Assembly (NCBI GenBank): GCA_000431815.1
Contig: FR889250.1
Span: forward strand, 1-14,708
Direction of reading: 5' to 3'
Length of the DNA stretch: 14,708 nt
From: Butyrivibrio sp. CAG:318
Lineage (GTDB): Bacteria; Bacillota; Clostridia; Lachnospirales; Lachnospiraceae
Part shown: positions 7,240-14,281 of the stretch, one piece after another
How positions within the stretch are numbered: the stretch's first letter is position 1
How the letters are laid out: each line of letters starts with the position of its first letter
Notes under the pieces: generated by a model
Database searches by the model: none
The model's input: the letters and a program-made list of their open reading frames with translations, nothing else
Told to the model about the DNA's origin: nothing
Made by a program: the position numbers and the translations under genes

Positions 7240-8298
7240 GTGTACAGAGATAATACGAAGAAAATCAAAATCGGAGACAGATATATCGGAGGCGGAAATC
7301 CGATTCTCATACAGTCAATGACAAATACAAGAACAGAGGATGTTGACGCGACAGTTGCACAGATTCTCAAACTTGAGAAAGCAGGATGTGAGATTGTACG
7401 TTCCACGGTTCCTACAGAGGAGGCTGCTAAAGCAATTGCCGAAATTAAGAAACGCATCCATATACCGATAGTTGCCGATATTCATTTTGATTATCGTATG
7501 GCAATCATGGCTATAGAGAACGGCGCGGACAAAATCCGTATAAATCCCGGTAATATCGGAAGCCTTGACAGAATAAAGGCAGTTGTTGATTGTGCCGGAG
7601 AGCATAATGTTCCGATACGTGTCGGTGTAAACAGCGGTTCGCTCGAAAAAGACATTATTGCCAAGTATGGGGGAGTGACCGCAGAAGGCCTTGTTGAAAG
7701 CGCGCTGGATAAGGTACATATCATAGAAGATATGGGATATGATAACCTGGTTGTAAGCATCAAATCATCCGATGTCATGATGTGTGTAAAAGCACATGAA
7801 ATAATAGCAGACAAATGCAAATATCCTCTGCATGTCGGAATTACGGAAGCGGGAACATTGTATTCCGGAAATATTAAATCGTCCATCGGATTGGGCCTTA
7901 TACTTGGTCAGGGAATCGGAGATACAATAAGGGTATCCCTTACCGGTGATCCGGTAGAAGAGATACGATCAGCCAAAATGATCCTCAAAACACTCGGACT
8001 CAGAAAAGGCGGTATAGAAGTTGTATCATGCCCTACATGCGGAAGAACGAAGATTAATCTCATTGCACTTGCGGACAAAGTCGAGCAGATGGTACAGAAT
8101 TATGACCTTGATATTAAGGTAGCCGTTATGGGATGTGCAGTTAACGGACCGGGAGAGGCTAAGGAAGCTGATATTGGAATTGCCGGTGGAGACGGAGAAG
8201 GTCTTCTTATTAAAAAAGGTCAGATTGTAAAGAAAGTTCCGGAAGACAGACTTTTGGACTGTCTTAAGGAAGAATTGGATAATTGGGAAAGGACTTAG
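7240..8298 (+). CDS. ispG: 4-hydroxy-3-methylbut-2-en-1-yl diphosphate synthase (iron-sulfur)
   Basis: Reduces methylerythritol cyclodiphosphate to HMBPP, the seventh MEP step, using a [4Fe-4S] cluster. From the GTG start the protein has 352 residues and begins MYRDNTKKIKIGD, a normal N-terminus for the short bacterial form. The TIM-barrel part includes GGGNPILIQSMTNT and the VADIHFDYRMA region. Cluster ligands are visible near the C-terminus: C264 and C267 in CPTCGRT, C299 in MGCAVNGPGEA, and E306 in the same motif. An in-frame ATG at 7225 would add five residues but lacks a ribosome site. It lies between rseP and polC, continuing the isoprenoid theme of uppS and dxr. Confidence 0.96.
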   Translation: MYRDNTKKIKIGDRYIGGGNPILIQSMTNTRTEDVDATVAQILKLEKAGCEIVRSTVPTEEAAKAIAEIKKRIHIPIVADIHFDYRMAIMAIENGADKIRINPGNIGSLDRIKAVVDCAGEHNVPIRVGVNSGSLEKDIIAKYGGVTAEGLVESALDKVHIIEDMGYDNLVVSIKSSDVMMCVKAHEIIADKCKYPLHVGITEAGTLYSGNIKSSIGLGLILGQGIGDTIRVSLTGDPVEEIRSAKMILKTLGLRKGGIEVVSCPTCGRTKINLIALADKVEQMVQNYDLDIKVAVMGCAVNGPGEAKEADIGIAGGDGEGLLIKKGQIVKKVPEDRLLDCLKEELDNWERT

Positions 8299-8307
8299 TG
8301 ATATTAC

Positions 8308-11300
8308 ATGGAAGAGAAAAAGTTTTTTGAGACTTTTCCTACACTTCATCTCAATAAAAGAATAGAGCAGATATTCTCAGAGGCCGTAGTAACGCATATA
8401 TGCATGAATGGCCAGAGAACCTGCGTAAAAATATATGTAAGATTTCAAAGGCTTATCGGACGGGATATAATCGCAGATGTCGAAAATGAAATAAGACGTC
8501 AGATAAAGCCTTTTTTTGGAATGCAGGTAATTATAAAAGAAAAATTTGAATTATCAAGCCTTCATACACCCGAAACAATTCTTGATGAATACAGGGATAG
8601 TATTCTCTATGAACTCGGTAAGGACAGTATGATTAAGCAGCAGATTTATAAGAATGCCGAAATAGAAATCAAAGATGACAATAATATTATTATGTCAACT
8701 CAGGGCACTTTTGTAGCCCAAAGATATGCAGACGAAATCTGCGGTGCAATTTCAGATATGATGTTGAACCGTTTTGGATATGAAGTTAATGTGGTAACGG
8801 AGTACACGGAAGTCAAAGAAAGCAGACACAGTAAAGAGGCTGAGTACAAGCTTGAACAGATGGTACATGAAATATCTGAGAGGGCACATAAGAATCCGGC
8901 ACACAAGGCTGATGAAGAAAACAGTACGGTCGAGCCATCTGAAAATACCGGGAAACCTGAAATGTCAGCACAGAAACCGGAGAAACCAAAGCAGAGAACT
9001 GATGGCGGTAATAATTACAAATCCAATAAAGAATTTAAGAGAGATGGTTCTGATTTCAGACGTTCGGTAAAACGTTCGGACAATCCGGATGTAATATATG
9101 GCAGGGATTTTGACGGAGAAGCAATTAATCTTGATACGGTTGTCGGAGAGATGGGAGAAATTATTTTCCGCGGCCAGATTATGAATGCGGACAAGCGTGA
9201 GCTTAGAAGCGGTAAGGTTATATTTATGTTTGATATAACTGATTTTACTGATTCAATCTCGGTTAAGATGTTTATGATGCCGGAGCAGCTTGAAGAAGTT
9301 GAGAAGGACCTCAAACCGGGTATATTCGTTCGTGTCAAGGGTGTAACGACAATAGACCGTTTCTCGGGTGAACTTACTATCGGTTCGGTTTCGGGCATAA
9401 TGAAATCATCTGATTTCAGGGTAAAACGTACTGATATGGCACTTGAAAAGAGAGTTGAACTTCATTGTCATACCAAGATGAGTGAACTTGACGGTGTGTC
9501 AGATGTGTCTGCCATAGTAAAACAAGCCGCAGGATGGGGGCACCCGGCTCTTGCAATAACGGATCATGGTGTTGTCCAGGCCTTTACGGAAGCATTCCAC
9601 ACCAAATTGGATAATAAAGATTTTAAAATAATATACGGAGTTGAGGCATATCTGGTAGACGACCTTAAACGTATAATTGAGAACCCGGGAGGACAGAATT
9701 TTGACGATACATACGTTATTTTTGACCTTGAAACAACGGGTCTGTCGCCTGTCAATGATCGTATAATCGAAATCGGTGCAGTCAAGATGTGCGGCGGCAA
9801 GGTGACTGATAGTTTCTCAACATTTGTTAATCCGCAGATACCGATTCCTTTCAATATCGAAAGCCTCACGGGAATCAGCGATTCAATGGTTGAAAATGCC
9901 GGAACAATAGAAGAGATTCTTCCGGAATTTCTTGAATTCTGCAAGGGTGCTGTTATGGTTGCGCATAACGCCGGATTTGATGTCGGTTTTATCAAGGAAA
10001 AAACAGATTCAATCCTTGGCAGAAAATTTGAATGTACGGTTGTTGATACGGTGGCACTTTCAAGGGCATTACTGCCGTCACTCGGTAAATTTACGCTAGA
10101 TCATGTGGCAAAGGCACTCGGTGTTCCGCCATTTAATCATCATCGCGCGGTGGATGATGCAGAGGCCTGCGCCGATATTTTTGCAGCATTGATCGATAAG
10201 CTTAGAGCGCGTGGTATCAATGATCTTGACGCGATTAACGAGGTTGAGGAATTTAATGTAAATGCGATCAGAAAAGCCAAATCATATCATGCCATAATTC
10301 TCGCTTCTTCGGAAGAGGGAAGAATTAATCTGTACAGACTGGTTTCAATGTCTCATCTTACATATTTTAACAAGAGACCGAGAATACCGAAGAGTGAAAT
10401 TCTTAAACACCGCGACGGACTTATATTAGGTTCGGCATGTGAGGCGGGAGAACTGTATCAGGCTTTATTGCACCGTGCATCCAAGGAAGAAATCGTACGA
10501 TTGGTCAATTTCTATGATTACCTGGAAATACAACCGCTTGGCAACAACCATTTTATGATAGAAGATCAGAAACTTCCGCAGATCCAGTCGGATGCCGATT
10601 TAATTAAAATTAACGAAGAGATCGTAAGACTGGGTGATGAACTCGACAAGCCGGTTGTGGCTACCTGCGATGTGCATTTTCTTAATCCCGAGGACGAAAT
10701 ATACAGACGTATAATCATGAAGGGTCAGGGATTTAACGATGCCGATAACCAGGCGCCGTTGTATCTGCGTACAACGGAGGAAATGCTTGCCGAATTCCAA
10801 TATCTCGGAGAAGAAAAAGCATATGAAGTCGTTGTTACCAATACCCGTAAAATAAGCGATATGTGTGAGCGCATTGAACCTGTACGCCCGGATAAATGCC
10901 CGCCGGTTATTCCGCATTCAGACGAAACACTCAGGGAGATATGTTACAACAGTGCTCATAAATTATATGGTCCTGACCTGCCGAAAATCGTTTCGGACAG
11001 GCTTGAGAAGGAACTCACGTCAATTATTTCCAACGGTTACTCGGTTATGTATATAATTGCCCAGAAACTTGTATGGAAATCCAATGAGGACGGATATCTG
11101 GTTGGCTCAAGAGGCTCGGTAGGTTCTTCTTTTGCCGCAACAATGTCCGGAATTACGGAAGTTAATCCGTTAAGTCCGCACTATCTGTGCCCGGAATGCT
11201 ATTATTGTGATTTTGACAGCCCGGAGGTCAAAGAATTTGCCGGCGGCGCCGGATGTGATATGCCGGATAAAATCTGTCCGGTGTGCGGACACAAATTAAA

Positions 11301-12816
11301 TAAAGAAGGGTTTGACATTCCGTTCGAGACATTCCTGGGATTCAACGGTGACAAGGAGCCGGATATCGATCTTAATTTCTCCGGTGAATATCAGGCAAAA
11401 GCCCATGCCTACGTCGAGGTTATTTTCGGCGAGGGTCAGACATTTAAAGCCGGAACGGTAGGTACGCTTGCCGACAAGACAATGTACGGATATGTCAAAA
11501 AATATTTCGAGGAAAAGGGCGAACGTAAAAGGGACTGTGAAATCAACAGAATAGTTGCCGGAGGTGTCGGAGTAAAGCGTTCGACCGGACAGCATCCCGG
11601 AGGAATCATCGTTCTTCCTTACGGACAGGAAATACATTCCTTTACGCCTATCCAGCATCCGGCCAATGATATGACAAGCAATATCGTTACGACGCATTTC
11701 GATTACCACAGTATCGATCACAACCTGTTAAAACTTGATATTCTTGGTCATGATGATCCTACCATGATTCGTATGCTGCAGGATCTTACCAGAATGGATC
11801 CGAGGACGATTCCACTTGACAGCCCTGAGGTCATGAGCTTGTTCCAGAGTACTGAGGTGCTCAAAATATCGCCTGATGATATCGGCGGAACCAAGCTTGG
11901 ATGCTTGGGAATACCGGAATTTGGAACGGATTTTGCCATGCAGATGCTTATAGACACACAGCCAAAGCATTTTTCCGACCTTGTGCGAATTGCCGGTCTG
12001 TCCCACGGTACGGATGTATGGCTTGGCAATGCCCAGACGCTTATCGAGGAGGGCAAGGCCACGATTTCAACCGCTATATGTACCAGAGATGATATTATGG
12101 TTTATCTTATCAACAAGGGTCTTGAGGCCGGAACGGCATTCAAAATAATGGAGAATGTCCGTAAAGGTAACGTGGCCAAGGGCAAATGCGATAAATGGCC
12201 TGAGTGGAAAGCCCAGATGGAGGAGCACGGTGTTCCGGACTGGTACATATGGTCATGCCAGAAAATCAAATACATGTTTCCTAAGGCACATGCGGCGGCA
12301 TATGTTATGATGGCATGGCGTATCGCTTATTGTAAGGTATTTTTCCCGCTTGAATATTATGCGTCATATTACAGTATCAGAGCTGATAACTTTTCGTATG
12401 AGCTTATGTGCTTCGGCAAGGATAAACTTGACTATTACATCAATGATTACAAGAAGCGCGCCGACGCAAAGCAGCTTTCTCCGAAGGAAGAGGGTCAGCT
12501 TAAGGACATGCGTATTGTGCAGGAAATGTATGCAAGAGGTTTTGAGTTTATGCCGATAGACCTTTATAAATCACATTCGCGTAATTTTCAGATTGTTGAC
12601 GGTAAGCTTCTTCCACCTTTCAAGTCGATAGATGGTCTGGGTGAAGCTGCATCGGACGGCATTTACGAGGCAGCCAAGAATGGAGCATTCTTATCCAAAG
12701 AGGATTTCATAAGCCGTTCCAAGGTTTCAAAGACCAGTGCTGCGCTTATGGCCGATCTGGGTATCTTAAGCGGACTGCCGGAAAGTAACCAGTTGTCATT
12801 ATTTGACATGTTTTAA
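8308..12816 (+). CDS. polC: DNA polymerase III alpha subunit, PolC type (replicative, with proofreading exonuclease)
   Basis: The main replicative polymerase of low-GC Gram-positives, 1502 residues. In order: an N-terminal domain (1-190); a charged, probably disordered linker (about 192-260); an OB fold (about 278-370); and a PHP domain starting at HCH (386-388) with TDHG at 418-421. This PHP domain is interrupted by a DEDDh exonuclease (469-630: D473, E475, D558, H612, D617). After the PHP domain resumes come a zinc module with C961, C964, C990 and C993, and the palm with GSRGSVGSS, D1019 and D1021 in EPDIDLNF, and D1144 in KLDILG. The C-terminus ends QLSLFDMF, a sliding-clamp binding motif at 1495-1499. 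All key residues are present. The frame closes at TGA 8299-8301, so ATG 8308 is the earliest start; its ribosome site (AAAGGA, 8288-8293) is 14 nt away, unusually far. Confidence 0.98.
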   Translation: MEEKKFFETFPTLHLNKRIEQIFSEAVVTHICMNGQRTCVKIYVRFQRLIGRDIIADVENEIRRQIKPFFGMQVIIKEKFELSSLHTPETILDEYRDSILYELGKDSMIKQQIYKNAEIEIKDDNNIIMSTQGTFVAQRYADEICGAISDMMLNRFGYEVNVVTEYTEVKESRHSKEAEYKLEQMVHEISERAHKNPAHKADEENSTVEPSENTGKPEMSAQKPEKPKQRTDGGNNYKSNKEFKRDGSDFRRSVKRSDNPDVIYGRDFDGEAINLDTVVGEMGEIIFRGQIMNADKRELRSGKVIFMFDITDFTDSISVKMFMMPEQLEEVEKDLKPGIFVRVKGVTTIDRFSGELTIGSVSGIMKSSDFRVKRTDMALEKRVELHCHTKMSELDGVSDVSAIVKQAAGWGHPALAITDHGVVQAFTEAFHTKLDNKDFKIIYGVEAYLVDDLKRIIENPGGQNFDDTYVIFDLETTGLSPVNDRIIEIGAVKMCGGKVTDSFSTFVNPQIPIPFNIESLTGISDSMVENAGTIEEILPEFLEFCKGAVMVAHNAGFDVGFIKEKTDSILGRKFECTVVDTVALSRALLPSLGKFTLDHVAKALGVPPFNHHRAVDDAEACADIFAALIDKLRARGINDLDAINEVEEFNVNAIRKAKSYHAIILASSEEGRINLYRLVSMSHLTYFNKRPRIPKSEILKHRDGLILGSACEAGELYQALLHRASKEEIVRLVNFYDYLEIQPLGNNHFMIEDQKLPQIQSDADLIKINEEIVRLGDELDKPVVATCDVHFLNPEDEIYRRIIMKGQGFNDADNQAPLYLRTTEEMLAEFQYLGEEKAYEVVVTNTRKISDMCERIEPVRPDKCPPVIPHSDETLREICYNSAHKLYGPDLPKIVSDRLEKELTSIISNGYSVMYIIAQKLVWKSNEDGYLVGSRGSVGSSFAATMSGITEVNPLSPHYLCPECYYCDFDSPEVKEFAGGAGCDMPDKICPVCGHKLNKEGFDIPFETFLGFNGDKEPDIDLNFSGEYQAKAHAYVEVIFGEGQTFKAGTVGTLADKTMYGYVKKYFEEKGERKRDCEINRIVAGGVGVKRSTGQHPGGIIVLPYGQEIHSFTPIQHPANDMTSNIVTTHFDYHSIDHNLLKLDILGHDDPTMIRMLQDLTRMDPRTIPLDSPEVMSLFQSTEVLKISPDDIGGTKLGCLGIPEFGTDFAMQMLIDTQPKHFSDLVRIAGLSHGTDVWLGNAQTLIEEGKATISTAICTRDDIMVYLINKGLEAGTAFKIMENVRKGNVAKGKCDKWPEWKAQMEEHGVPDWYIWSCQKIKYMFPKAHAAAYVMMAWRIAYCKVFFPLEYYASYYSIRADNFSYELMCFGKDKLDYYINDYKKRADAKQLSPKEEGQLKDMRIVQEMYARGFEFMPIDLYKSHSRNFQIVDGKLLPPFKSIDGLGEAASDGIYEAAKNGAFLSKEDFISRSKVSKTSAALMADLGILSGLPESNQLSLFDMF

Positions 12817-12825
12817 AAATAAGAT

Positions 12826-12854
12826 TTGCAAGCAGCGTCATAATGCTTTATTAT
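12826..12854 (+). promoter_or_regulatory. Candidate promoter for the lipoprotein-HD hydrolase unit
   Basis: TTGCAA (12826-12831) and TATTAT (12849-12854) are 17 bp apart, matching the sigma-A consensus at four and five of six bases. It lies in the 60-nt gap after polC, the longest gap between protein genes since the start of the operon. No convincing terminator precedes it, so readthrough from polC is also possible. Confidence 0.55.
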
Positions 12855-12876
12855 TAAATTAGAAGGAGACCATATC

Positions 12877-13338
12877 ATGAAGAGATTTACGAGGATTTCA
12901 ATGGCACTTTTGGTATGTGCGATCCTGGCAGCAATAACAGGCTGCAGTAAGATATCACGCATAAAGAATAGCATTTCCGGTGACAAATTCACTGAGATTG
13001 CCGAGGATTACGGGCTTGAAGTCGGGAAGAAAGAGAATTCTTCCATAACAACATATATAGCGCAGGGTAACGACATATATGCGGAGTTCTATGTTTTTGA
13101 CAAGAATTCATATGTCTCGACCAGCTATCAGTATATTACCGGCAATATCGAATCGGCATTTGAGGATATCACGGCTGAGACAGAGACAATGGACGGTGAG
13201 TATCCGAGATTTCAGATGAAGGCGGATTCTCTGAATGCTGTTGCTTCGGTAATCGGAAATACCATGGTATATGCTTATTCCACATCAGCGTCGGGAATCG
13301 GTAATGTGGATGAATTTATGGAGAAGGTCGGCTATTAA
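12877..13338 (+). CDS. Small lipoprotein of unknown function
   Basis: 153 residues. A positively charged start (KRFTR), a hydrophobic core (about 9-20) and the lipobox AITGC with C23 predict a type II signal peptide and a lipid-anchored mature protein of 131 residues on the outer face of the membrane. The mature part shows alternating hydrophobic segments (YAEFYVFD, NTMVYAYS) and an end in EFMEKVGY. I recall small Clostridial lipoproteins with a similar EFYVFD / TLVYA / LGY pattern, but no function is known to me and no catalytic motif is visible. AAGGAG (12863-12868) lies 8 nt before the ATG. It precedes the HD hydrolase by 23 nt and is probably cotranscribed with it. Confidence 0.85.
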   Translation: MKRFTRISMALLVCAILAAITGCSKISRIKNSISGDKFTEIAEDYGLEVGKKENSSITTYIAQGNDIYAEFYVFDKNSYVSTSYQYITGNIESAFEDITAETETMDGEYPRFQMKADSLNAVASVIGNTMVYAYSTSASGIGNVDEFMEKVGY

Positions 13339-13348
13339 TACAGCGGAT

Positions 13349-13354
13349 AGAGGT
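13349..13354 (+). promoter_or_regulatory. Ribosome binding site that places the HD hydrolase start at ATG 13362
   Basis: AGAGGT at 13349-13354 lies 7 nt before the ATG at 13362 but only 1 nt before an in-frame GTG at 13356. Normal spacing favours the ATG, shortening the protein by two residues to 187. Confidence 0.6.
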
Positions 13355-13361
13355 AGTGTCT

Positions 13362-13925
13362 ATGGAGAATGGTTTAAGGTACAAGGAGGCTCTCCAGTTC
13401 GCGATGGAGGCACATGCGGGCGCATTCAGAAAGGGAACGAACATTCCCTATATTGAGCATGCGATAGAGACATCTAAGATTGCTGCGATGATGACGGATG
13501 ACGAAGATATCATTATTGCGGCACTCCTGCATGATGTTATAGAGGATACTGACCGTACGGCGGCAGACATTGAGAAACATTTCGGAACCCGTGTTGCCAG
13601 ACTGGTAACACTTGAAAGTGAGAACAAGCGTCGGGATTGCTCCGCCGAGTCCACCTGGCTTATCCGTAAGCAGGAGACCATAGACCACCTTAAGACTGCT
13701 GGACATGATGTCAAGCTTATAGCACTTGCCGACAAGCTTTCCAATATGCGCTTAAGTCTTGTCAGACACCGCACAGAGGGCGATGATATGTGGAAGCATT
13801 TCAACGAGAAGAGCAAGGATCGTCAGGCCTGGTATTACAGAAGTATCGCGGAGGCCACCAAAGAGTTTGCCGATACAGCATTGTGGAAGGAATATGTCCA
13901 CCTTTGTGATGAGGTATTTGGTTGA
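13362..13925 (+). CDS. HD-domain hydrolase of the RelA/SpoT type, candidate small alarmone hydrolase
   Basis: 187 residues, a single HD domain. Visible signatures: a KGTNIPYIEH segment with H33, AALLHDVIEDT with H57, D58, E61 and D62, and IALADKLSNMR with D124. This is the His..His-Asp..Asp metal set plus the HDxxED box typical of the (p)ppGpp hydrolase half of RelA/SpoT proteins and of stand-alone MESH1-like hydrolases. There is no synthetase, TGS or ACT domain, and the size fits a hydrolase-only protein. It may remove pyrophosphate from (p)ppGpp, but other nucleotides are possible substrates. The cytoplasmic enzyme follows a lipoprotein gene at 23 nt, likely one mRNA. The family is confident; the alarmone role is inferred. 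Confidence 0.88.
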   Translation: MENGLRYKEALQFAMEAHAGAFRKGTNIPYIEHAIETSKIAAMMTDDEDIIIAALLHDVIEDTDRTAADIEKHFGTRVARLVTLESENKRRDCSAESTWLIRKQETIDHLKTAGHDVKLIALADKLSNMRLSLVRHRTEGDDMWKHFNEKSKDRQAWYYRSIAEATKEFADTALWKEYVHLCDEVFG

Positions 13926-13940
13926 TTTGTAGGAATAATT

Positions 13941-13980
13941 CAAACATTTTGAAACATTTTGAAAATTTTTTAAAAAAGTA
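13941..13980 (+). repeat. 10-bp phased A/T tracts upstream of the tRNA promoter
   Basis: Three near copies of one decamer lie end to end: CAAACATTTT (13941-13950), GAAACATTTT (13951-13960) and GAAAATTTTT (13961-13970), followed by TAAAAAAGTA. The A and T tracts recur once per helical turn, the arrangement that bends DNA. The array ends directly at the -35 box of the tRNA-Glu promoter, where an UP element would sit. It has no G+C stem, so it is not a terminator for the HD gene. Confidence 0.6.
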
Positions 13981-13981
13981 C

Positions 13982-14010
13982 TTGCTTTTTCTTCGGACAT
14001 ATAGTATTAT
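13982..14010 (+). promoter_or_regulatory. Promoter of tRNA-Glu
   Basis: TTGCTT (13982-13987) and TATTAT (14005-14010) are 17 bp apart. Transcription would begin near 14017, giving a 5' leader of only about a dozen bases before the tRNA, typical for stable RNA genes. A/T tracts lie immediately upstream. A second hexamer, TATACT (14008-14013), overlaps but has a 20-bp spacing. Confidence 0.65.
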
Positions 14011-14029
14011 ACTCAAGTACCACACAGAC

Positions 14030-14101
14030 GGCCAATTGGTCAAGCGGTTAAGACGCCGCCCTCTCACGGCGGAAACAGGGGTTCGATTCCCCTATTGGCT
14101 A
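14030..14101 (+). tRNA. tRNA-Glu, anticodon CTC
   Basis: A complete cloverleaf of 72 nt can be folded. The acceptor stem pairs 14030-14036 with 14094-14100; its first pair is G·U and the other six are Watson-Crick. The D stem GTC/GAC lies at 14039-14041 and 14052-14054. The anticodon stem CCGCC/GGCGG encloses the loop CTCTCAC with anticodon CTC at 14063-14065. The variable region is AAAC. The T arm AGGGG-TTCGATT-CCCCT lies at 14077-14093. The discriminator base is A14101. The next bases are CTA, so CCA is not encoded and must be added by the CCA-adding enzyme. It reads GAG codons. It has its own promoter and terminator. Confidence 0.96.
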
Positions 14102-14132
14102 CTAAATGTATTTATATACAGCCCAACCCATT

Positions 14133-14164
14133 ATTCCGAATCAGTTCGATTCGGAATTTTTTTT
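14133..14164 (+). terminator. Intrinsic terminator of tRNA-Glu
   Basis: TTCCGAATC (14134-14142) pairs perfectly with GATTCGGAA (14148-14156) around the 5-nt loop AGTTC, and A14133 can add a pair with T14157. A run of eight T (14157-14164) follows. It lies about 30 nt after the tRNA. No A-run precedes the stem, so it works only on the + strand. Confidence 0.92.
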
Positions 14165-14216
14165 GCACCCAGGGGTTGTTTTTGCTGCTGGAGTCCTATC
14201 AAAGATGTGATAAGAT

Positions 14217-14263
14217 AAAAAATACCCTCAATACCAGGTGTTGAACTTAAGGCATTGAGGGTA
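14217..14263 (-). terminator. Intrinsic terminator of the minus-strand metQ-like gene
   Basis: Read on the minus strand, TACCCTCAAT (14263-14254) pairs with ATTGAGGGTA (14232-14223). Three more pairs inside, one of them a G·U, make a 13-bp stem with a 15-nt loop. A run of six T (14222-14217) follows. In the + strand RNA the G·U would be an A·C mismatch and no T-run follows directly, so direction is clear. It begins about 18 nt after the metQ stop codon. Confidence 0.88.
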
Positions 14264-14281
14264 AAATTATATGTTTTTCTG

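Noticed and set aside
12830..12848. Inverted repeat AAGCA/TGCTT after polC as a terminator
   Set aside because: Only 5 bp with a 9-nt loop and no T-run; it lies between the boxes of a better supported promoter.
13961..13980. A/T-rich stretch after the HD hydrolase as an intrinsic terminator
   Set aside because: No G+C stem can be formed; the phased tracts fit an upstream promoter element better.
14197..14212. Inverted repeat TATCA/TGATA between the two terminators
   Set aside because: Five A/T-rich pairs only, with no gene or promoter that it could serve.
13922..14218. Open frame on the + strand over the tRNA region
   Set aside because: It runs through the promoter, the tRNA and its terminator; its translation is only a reading of RNA-gene sequence.
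14030..14281. tRNA 3' end as an integration site of a mobile element
   Set aside because: No second copy of the tRNA end, no integrase and no foreign-looking genes are present in the window.
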